Source: Clostridia bacterium
Lineage (GTDB): Bacteria > Bacillota > Clostridia > TANB77 > CAG-508
DNA length: 29,391 bases
NCBI GenBank assembly: GCA_900752095.1
Contig: CAADUD010000140.1
Span: forward strand, 1 to 29,391
Direction: 5' to 3'
The notes below the pieces were generated by a model. It did no database searches, was not told the origin of the DNA, and saw only the letters and a program-made list of their open reading frames with translations. Made by a program: the position numbers and the translations under genes. How positions within the stretch are numbered: the stretch's first letter is position 1; the number at the start of each line of letters is the position of its first letter. Of the stretch, positions 24,103 to 29,391 are shown piece by piece.

Positions 24103-25458
24103 GTGCCAGAGTATGTATACAAAGCAGTGACAAAACAAGGGCAAATTGTACGAAATAAGGTAGAAGAGTCTAGTAAAAACAATTTAATAAAAAAGCTAAA
24201 ACATAATGACTTATTACCAATAGAAGTAATACAAGTTAGCTATAAAGGTTCTAGAAGAAAAGTAAATAAAAAGAATATTATTGACATCGATGATATTATG
24301 CAAACAGCAAATTCGGCGAGTATTTTTCAAGGTCGTACAGGTGCTGGTGCAAGACCATCTACTAGAGAAAAATTTAATATGATACTATCTGCAGGACAAA
24401 AAATTACAACAAGAGATGTTATTATTTTCACCCAGAATTTTTATTTGTTAAAAAAGGCAAACTTTAATAATATTCATGCTTTAAGTACTATTATTAACAG
24501 TACGGATAATTTATCTTTTAGGGGAATATTAGAAGATATTTTGGCAGGATTAGAAAGTGGAGAATATATGTATACCACAATGGAATATTATTCTAATGTA
24601 TTTCCTTACATTTATATTAATATGATTAAAGTAGGAGAATTATCTGGTTCGCTTACTACATCGTTATCACAAGCAGTAAAATACTTAGAAGACACTACAA
24701 CTAGGAATAAAAAAATAAAATCTATTTTAATTCCTAATATTGTACAATTTTTTGCAATTTTAGCTTTATTAATTGTAGGAACTATCTTTATTTTGCCAAC
24801 TATTCAAGATGTATTTGCACAAATGGGAAGTAGTGCAAAACTACCAGATATTACATTGTGGTTTATGGATTTTCTAGATACTTTAGGGGTTTATTGGTAT
24901 ATTCCTGTAGGAATTATTGCAATCATTGTAGCAGCTATTGTAGGGTATATTAATACTCCAAAAGGAAAATACAATTGGCATTACTTTAAATATAAAGCTC
25001 CAATTTTTGGTAGATTAATATTTGGAATTGATTTTTCTAGATTAATGAGAGCAATGCTTCTTAACTTACAAAATGGAATGAGAATTCAAGAGTCTTTAGA
25101 AGTAAGTAAATCAGTTGCTAAAAACTATGTAATGTTATCTATGATAGAAACTTCTATTAATAATATTTTAATAGGTGGCTCATGGATAGAGCCATTTGAA
25201 AATTCTGGTTTATGTAGTTCTATGGAAATAGAAATGCTAAAGATTGGTATGCAGACAGACCTTTCTGAAATGATGGAAAAGTTACTAGACTATATGGATG
25301 TAGATATTCAAAATAGCTTAGATAAAATTATGAAGGTATTACCAGAAATTTCTTACTTATTTGTTGGTATCTTATTAATTTTCTTAGTAGTAGTTGTATT
25401 AGTACCATGTATTCAATTATATATGGGAAATTGGCTTATCGAAGCAATGGGATATTAA
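24103..25458 (+). CDS. pilC: Pilus platform protein PilC/GspF
   Basis: This 451-residue inner-membrane platform protein is turned by the ATPases during assembly. It begins MPEYVYKAVTKQGQIV, the common PilC/GspF opening (usually xxFxYxAxxxxG). Two GspF domains lie at about 95-225 and 300-420, each with the family segment (FTQNFYLLKKANFNNIHAL and FSRLMRAMLLNLQNGMRIQ). Three membrane helices lie at about 207-232, 265-284 and 417-441. Residues ~67-90 form a low-complexity linker (TANSASIFQGRTGAGARPS). Translation starts at GTG with AAAGGAGGA upstream; no in-frame ATG lies closer. It is the last gene before a strong terminator. Confidence 0.94.
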   Translation: MPEYVYKAVTKQGQIVRNKVEESSKNNLIKKLKHNDLLPIEVIQVSYKGSRRKVNKKNIIDIDDIMQTANSASIFQGRTGAGARPSTREKFNMILSAGQKITTRDVIIFTQNFYLLKKANFNNIHALSTIINSTDNLSFRGILEDILAGLESGEYMYTTMEYYSNVFPYIYINMIKVGELSGSLTTSLSQAVKYLEDTTTRNKKIKSILIPNIVQFFAILALLIVGTIFILPTIQDVFAQMGSSAKLPDITLWFMDFLDTLGVYWYIPVGIIAIIVAAIVGYINTPKGKYNWHYFKYKAPIFGRLIFGIDFSRLMRAMLLNLQNGMRIQESLEVSKSVAKNYVMLSMIETSINNILIGGSWIEPFENSGLCSSMEIEMLKIGMQTDLSEMMEKLLDYMDVDIQNSLDKIMKVLPEISYLFVGILLIFLVVVVLVPCIQLYMGNWLIEAMGY

Positions 25459-25465
25459 TAAAATT

Positions 25466-25513
25466 TCAAAAAAATATAATGATTTTTCTAAAGAGAAATC
25501 ATTATATTTTTTT
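25466..25513 (+). terminator. Terminator of the pilus operon
   Basis: An AT-rich hairpin pairs AAATATAATGATTTTTCT with AGAAATCATTATATTT across a short AAAG loop, followed by a run of seven Ts and GCTTTTTT. It begins about 10 bases after the PilC stop. Confidence 0.85.
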
Positions 25514-25541
25514 GCTTTTTTATTAAAAGATATATTATAAT
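25512..25541 (+). promoter_or_regulatory. Promoter candidate for the ROK kinase
   Basis: TTGCTT (25512-25517) and a perfect TATAAT (25536-25541) are 18 bases apart, about 80 bases before the ROK gene. Confidence 0.5.
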
Positions 25542-25621
25542 AAAAGAAACGAAAAATAAGAATAAATTAGAAACATAAAATAGCTAAACAAGGTAAGAAA
25601 TAAGAAAGGAGAAGACAATAA

Positions 25622-26518
25622 ATGAAGATTGGAATCGATTTAGGAGGAAGTCATATTGGAATTGGTATTATTGGAGAACAAGGGACTATTCTAGAAAAAC
25701 AAGAAGTAGATTTATTAAAAGAAGAGAGAAATAATCTACAAGAATTTATTCAAAATTATTTAGAAAAAAGTGTACAAAAAATTTTAAAACAATATGTAAT
25801 TGAAGGAATAGGGGTTGCAAGTCCGGGAACACCAAGCCAAGGTAAGATTACTACATTGGTCAATTTAGGAATTAGAGAATTTGATATTACTTCTTTTTTT
25901 AGAAAAATGACAGACGTTCCTATTCAAATTAGAAACGATGCCAAATGCGCAGGCTTAGCAGAAAAAAAGTATGGTGCCTTAAAACCTTATGAAGATGCAG
26001 TATTTTTATGTTTAGGAACAGGGATAGGGGGAAGTGCTTTCTTGCAAGGAAAAGAATTAATTCCCAAAAGAAATCCTGGTTTAGAAATAGGACATATGAT
26101 TATAAAAAAGGATGGAAACCTTTGTAAATGTGGTAAAAAAGGATGTTTTGAAACTTATTGTTCTATGAAAAGCTTAAAAAATAAATTAATACAAATATTA
26201 GAGGTAAATAAATCAATTACATCAAAAGAGCTATTAGAAAAATTAATTTTTAATCAAAACGAAGAAAAAGTACAAAAATTTTTACAAGAATATACAGAGA
26301 ACTTAATAATTGGATTATCTAATGTAATAGATATTTTCGAACCACAAGCAATTTGCCTTGGAGGAAGCTTTGTATATTTTGAAGAGGTTTTATACGAACT
26401 ATTAGTAGAAAAATATTACACAAAACGATATGTATTTAATAAAGGAAGTTTACCAGAATTAAAACTTGCCAAACTAGGAAATGATGCAGGAATGATAGGA
26501 TCTACTATTTTTATTTAA
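25622..26518 (+). CDS. ROK-family sugar kinase (glucokinase-like)
   Basis: This 298-residue ROK-family protein lacks the N-terminal helix-turn-helix of ROK repressors, so it is a kinase rather than a regulator. MKIGIDLGGSHIGIGII is the phosphate-binding start. GVASPGTPSQG, RNDAKCAGLAEKKYGA and FLCLGTGIGG follow in family order. The E-x-GH sugar-contact motif appears as GLEIGHM, and the zinc motif as CKCGKKGCFETY. The substrate could be glucose, N-acetylglucosamine/mannosamine or another hexose; motifs do not decide it. AGAAAGGAG precedes the ATG. It stands alone between two terminated or promoter-bearing units. Confidence 0.88.
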   Translation: MKIGIDLGGSHIGIGIIGEQGTILEKQEVDLLKEERNNLQEFIQNYLEKSVQKILKQYVIEGIGVASPGTPSQGKITTLVNLGIREFDITSFFRKMTDVPIQIRNDAKCAGLAEKKYGALKPYEDAVFLCLGTGIGGSAFLQGKELIPKRNPGLEIGHMIIKKDGNLCKCGKKGCFETYCSMKSLKNKLIQILEVNKSITSKELLEKLIFNQNEEKVQKFLQEYTENLIIGLSNVIDIFEPQAICLGGSFVYFEEVLYELLVEKYYTKRYVFNKGSLPELKLAKLGNDAGMIGSTIFI

Positions 26519-26578
26519 TTATTTTATTAACATCACATGTTACATAACATATAATTTTTTATTAATAATATAAAAAAT

Positions 26579-26603
26579 AAACTTTTTGTACTAGTAAAAA
26601 GTC
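26579..26603 (+). promoter_or_regulatory. ECF-type promoter candidate, likely autoregulated
   Basis: AAAC at 26579-26582 with a following T run (AAACTTTTT), then AGTCTAA from 26600, separated by 17 bases, resembles the AAAC / CGTC pattern used by ECF sigma factors such as SigV. It lies 52 bases before the sigma gene. An inverted repeat ACTTTTT/AAAAAGT (26581-26602) covers the spacer. Confidence 0.45.
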
Positions 26604-26654
26604 TAATAAGATAGAGAGGTTAAAAGTACAAAAAATATAGGAGGAAAGGCTACA

Positions 26655-27158
26655 TTGAAAATACTAAATGAGAATCAAGAACTAGTAGAAAAATTAATTC
26701 AATATATTGAAAAAAATGAAGAAAAATGGTATCGAGTAGCCTATTATTATGCTAGAGATCAAGAAGTAGCAATGGATATTGTACAAGAAGCTATTACAAA
26801 AGCACTTACTAAAATTTCTTCAATAAAACAAGCAGAGTTTATGAAAACATGGTTTTATCGCATTTTAATTAATACTGCAATTGATGAAGCAAAAAGAAAT
26901 AAAAAGAATTCTACATTTTGTTTAGAAGATTATTTAACAGAAGCAATGGAAGAGGATTTTACTACGAACATACAATTATACGAAAAAATAAATAATTTGA
27001 AGCCAAAATTAAAAACAGTAATTTTGTTACGCTTTTTTGAAGATCTAAAATTATCTGAAATTGCACAAGTAACAAAAACAAATGAGAATACAGTTAAATC
27101 TAGATTATATCAAGCTTTGAATCAATTAAAAGTAGAATGGGAGGAAAAAGAAGAATGA
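26655..27158 (+). CDS. sigV: ECF sigma factor, SigV-like
   Basis: This 167-residue ECF sigma factor has region 2 (WYRVAYYYARDQEVAMDIVQ, then EFMKTWFYRILINTAIDEAK) and region 4 (LKPKLKTVILLRFFEDLKLS, EIAQVTKTNENTVKSRLYQA, a helix-turn-helix). Regions 1 and 3 are absent, as is usual for ECF factors. Translation starts at TTG with TAGGAGGAAAGG upstream, a choice often linked to modest expression. The next gene overlaps by four bases and encodes an RsiV-like anti-sigma, which makes a SigV-type role in lysozyme or cell-wall stress the most likely. The promoter candidate in front has ECF character, consistent with self-activation. Confidence 0.85.
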   Translation: MKILNENQELVEKLIQYIEKNEEKWYRVAYYYARDQEVAMDIVQEAITKALTKISSIKQAEFMKTWFYRILINTAIDEAKRNKKNSTFCLEDYLTEAMEEDFTTNIQLYEKINNLKPKLKTVILLRFFEDLKLSEIAQVTKTNENTVKSRLYQALNQLKVEWEEKEE

Positions 27159-28045
27159 CAAAACCAAATTTTAAGGTGTTACAAAAGATTTATCAATCTG
27201 TAAAAATACCAAAAGAATTACCATATGAGGTAAACAAAGCAATAAAAAAAACAAAAAAGAAAAGGCTTTCTTTGGCTACAAGAACTACTATTAAAGTTTG
27301 TACAACATTAGTTACTTGTTTTATTATTTTCATGGTTATGGTTAATGTAAATCCAAATTTTGTAGCAGCGGTAGAAAATATACCTGTTTTGTCTCATCTA
27401 GTAAAATGGTTACAAATTAGGGAAATTCATGAAAAAACTGAAGTAGATGTAATAGATGCACAAATTCCTAATCTTATTAATACGGGAAATACAGACTTAG
27501 AAAAAACAATTAATCAAAAGATTAATGAAAAAATTCAAGAGTTAATAGAAATAGCAAGAAATGATGCATATGAATTTAAAGAGATGTTGGAATCTTATGA
27601 TCCAAATTATAAATTCGAACCAATTCATTTAAATATTTTCTATGAAATTAAGAGTACAAAAAACGGAATTTTATCTTTTATTATCACACAAGAACAAACA
27701 GATAATATGCATGCCAATGTACATGTGCAGAAATTAATGTATAATATAGACATAAATCATAATAAAGAATTAAGCTTGCAGGACTTATTAGGCGAAAATT
27801 ATGAGCAAATAATTAATACACAAATTAAGGAAAAAATAGCGCAAATAGAAGAAAATGGAACAGGAGATTTTTTTGAACCACAAGACTTTCCTTATTTAGA
27901 ACATGGTGGATGGTTTGAAGGAATTACGGAAAACCAAAAATTTTATATAAATGAAAATGGAAATGTAGTAATTGTATTTGATAAATATGAAATTGCACCT
28001 GGTTATATGGGAATGCCAGAATTTGAAATACAATCTACAGATTAA
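27155..28045 (+). CDS. rsiV: RsiV-like anti-sigma factor
   Basis: This 296-residue protein spans the membrane once. A short cytoplasmic part (1-~45, Lys-rich) would hold the sigma factor, a helix at about 46-66 crosses the membrane, and the outer part ends in a DUF3298-type domain: DINHNKELSLQDLLGENYEQ, then FEGITENQKFYINENGNVVI and FDKYEIAPGYMGMPEFEIQ. In Bacillus and Enterococcus RsiV this domain binds lysozyme, which leads to cleavage of RsiV and release of SigV. I chose the ATG at 27155 because GGGAGG precedes it and its ATGA overlaps the sigma stop; the ATG at 27137 would put that site inside the gene. Confidence 0.85.
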   Translation: MTKPNFKVLQKIYQSVKIPKELPYEVNKAIKKTKKKRLSLATRTTIKVCTTLVTCFIIFMVMVNVNPNFVAAVENIPVLSHLVKWLQIREIHEKTEVDVIDAQIPNLINTGNTDLEKTINQKINEKIQELIEIARNDAYEFKEMLESYDPNYKFEPIHLNIFYEIKSTKNGILSFIITQEQTDNMHANVHVQKLMYNIDINHNKELSLQDLLGENYEQIINTQIKEKIAQIEENGTGDFFEPQDFPYLEHGGWFEGITENQKFYINENGNVVIVFDKYEIAPGYMGMPEFEIQSTD

Positions 28046-28113
28046 TGAAAAGTTTTAGTAACAGTAAAGCAGAAAATAAGAGAAAAAACAAGAAAGAAAC
28101 GGAGTAAAGAAAA

Positions 28114-29391
28114 GTGAAAACAAGTTATATAATTATACTAACAATTGCAGCAATATTATTGATTATAATGGTTATTGCTATGTTTACTAGAAAAACAAAA
28201 CGCCTTAAAATTGCTATTATTATTATGTTATTAGACTTATGTCTTTGTGGTTATGTGGCATATGATTATATAAAAGAAGAGCCAATTCTTACATTGAACG
28301 GAAATCAAATAGTACAATTAGAAGTAAATGAGCCATATAAAGAATTAGGAATTACGGCCACATATCATCAAAAAGACGTATCAAAGGATGTAGCAATAAT
28401 AGGAGAAGTAAATGTAGAAAAAGTCGGAACTTACCAAGTTTTTTACCAATATACCTATCATAAAGATAAAGTAAAAGAATTACAAAGAACTGTAAAAGTA
28501 GAAGACCATGTTGCTCCAAGAATAGAATTAAAAGGCAGAGCAGAAATGACACTTTATGAAAATGAAAAATATGAAGAGCCAGGTTATGTAGTAGAAGATA
28601 ATGTAGATGAAAATTTAGAAAAAGAAGTAAAAGTAGAGAAAAAAGTAATAAATAGCAAAGAATACCATCTGGTTTATAAAGTAAAAGATAAATCAGGAAA
28701 TGAAGCAGAAGCAATAAGAAAAATTTGCCTTAAAGAAATAGAAAAAAAACCAGAAGCTACAAAACCTCCTACTGCTTCTAACAATGGTGTTATTTATCTA
28801 ACTTTTGATGATGGACCTAGTTTAACCACTACTCCTAAAATATTAGATATTTTAAAAGAAGAAGGAGTTAAAGCTACATTTTTTATTTTAAATTATAATA
28901 AAAATCAGGAAGTTTTAGTAAAACGTATTGTAAATGAAGGACATAGTATAGGAATTCACGGATATTCTCATGACTATAAAAAAATATATCAATCTGTAGA
29001 TAGCTATATGGAGAATATAAAAAAATTGCAAGAAAAAATTAAAAAATCGACAGGGGTTACCACTAATTTAACTAGATTTCCAGGTGGTAGTTCAAATACT
29101 ATTAGTAGTTTTAATCCTAAAATTATGACAAAATTAACCAAAGAAATAGTAAAAAAAGGATACCGCTATTATGATTGGAATGTTAGTAGCGGAGATGCAG
29201 GAGAAGCGAAAAACAGAGATGAAGTCTATCAAAATGTAATTAAAGATTTGTATAGAAGTGGTAATAATGTAGTGTTAATGCACGATTTTTCAGGTAATCA
29301 AAAAACAGTGGATGCATTAAGAGCAATTATTCAATATGGAAAAAGAAATGGCTACACTTTCGAAGCAATTACAGAAAACACTCCAATGGTA
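28114..29391 (+). CDS. Membrane polysaccharide deacetylase, 3' end cut
   Basis: This frame starts at GTG with ACGGAG nine bases before it and is still open at the window end, 426 codons later. Two N-terminal membrane helices (residues ~4-24 and 30-52) are followed by two Ig-like repeats of the DUF5011 kind (ILTLNGNQIVQLEVNEPY and PRIELKGRAEMTLYENEKY). The NodB catalytic domain begins near 225: motif 1 TFDDGPS, motif 2 GHSIGIHGYSHDY with the zinc histidines, motif 3 RFPGGSSN, motif 4 YDWNVSSGDA and motif 5 VVLMHD. All catalytic residues are present. It probably removes acetyl groups from N-acetylglucosamine or muramic acid in peptidoglycan, giving lysozyme resistance. It lies 68 bases behind RsiV in the same direction. 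Only a few C-terminal residues are likely missing. Confidence 0.9.
   Translation, partial: MKTSYIIILTIAAILLIIMVIAMFTRKTKRLKIAIIIMLLDLCLCGYVAYDYIKEEPILTLNGNQIVQLEVNEPYKELGITATYHQKDVSKDVAIIGEVNVEKVGTYQVFYQYTYHKDKVKELQRTVKVEDHVAPRIELKGRAEMTLYENEKYEEPGYVVEDNVDENLEKEVKVEKKVINSKEYHLVYKVKDKSGNEAEAIRKICLKEIEKKPEATKPPTASNNGVIYLTFDDGPSLTTTPKILDILKEEGVKATFFILNYNKNQEVLVKRIVNEGHSIGIHGYSHDYKKIYQSVDSYMENIKKLQEKIKKSTGVTTNLTRFPGGSSNTISSFNPKIMTKLTKEIVKKGYRYYDWNVSSGDAGEAKNRDEVYQNVIKDLYRSGNNVVLMHDFSGNQKTVDALRAIIQYGKRNGYTFEAITENTPMV

Noticed and set aside
28352..28714. Leu-rich open frame on the minus strand, 120 codons
   Set aside because: It lies wholly inside the deacetylase gene, has an unnatural Leu/His composition and no ribosome site; it mirrors Lys/Glu-rich codons on the other strand.

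Overview
The window is about 28% G+C, with dense co-directional genes, strong AGGAGG-type ribosome sites and sigma-A-like promoters. It looks like the chromosome of a low-GC Gram-positive of class Clostridia, probably an uncultured gut lineage. Support for this comes from a SpoVB-type flippase next to HU, a SigV/RsiV/deacetylase envelope-stress cassette, and a type IV pilus cluster of the monoderm (single-membrane) kind. I cannot name a species.

Layout. 1-2938: the 3' part of a polytopic membrane protein, then two pseudouridine synthases (RluD-like, RluB-like). 3231-6638: a convergent pair made of a winged-helix protein and a VirD4/TraG-like ATPase, sharing a bidirectional terminator, with no relaxase or other conjugation gene in the window. 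6841-8945: a SpoVB/MurJ-like flippase carrying a frameshift, then HU. 9077-11653: an alanine-racemase-fold enzyme with an altered motif, followed by an ATP-grasp ligase; together they suggest D-amino-acid chemistry of peptidoglycan or a related envelope polymer. 11654-12616: a decayed stretch next to tRNA-Leu(UAA), containing a truncated sigma-factor gene that still has a good promoter flanked by palindromes, plus other broken reading frames. 12810-15694: a small unknown gene, inorganic pyrophosphatase, a membrane TPR protein and undecaprenyl-diphosphatase.

15760-25513 is a type IV pilus locus: PilM-PilN fusion, PilO-like, a short PilP-like protein, major pilin candidate, prepilin peptidase, two minor pilins, PilB, PilT and PilC, ending in a strong terminator. 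It has the inner-membrane alignment proteins but no secretin, and two of its three prepilins lack the usual acidic residue at position 5. 25622-26518 is a ROK-family sugar kinase. 26579-29391 is an ECF sigma factor, its RsiV-like anti-sigma and a membrane-anchored polysaccharide deacetylase (cut by the window end). This order matches known lysozyme-response operons, and an ECF-type promoter candidate lies in front of it.

Together, the region from the racemase to the deacetylase is rich in envelope functions: D-amino-acid supply, lipid-carrier recycling, pilus assembly and peptidoglycan modification. All functional assignments come from reading motifs by eye; no database search was run.
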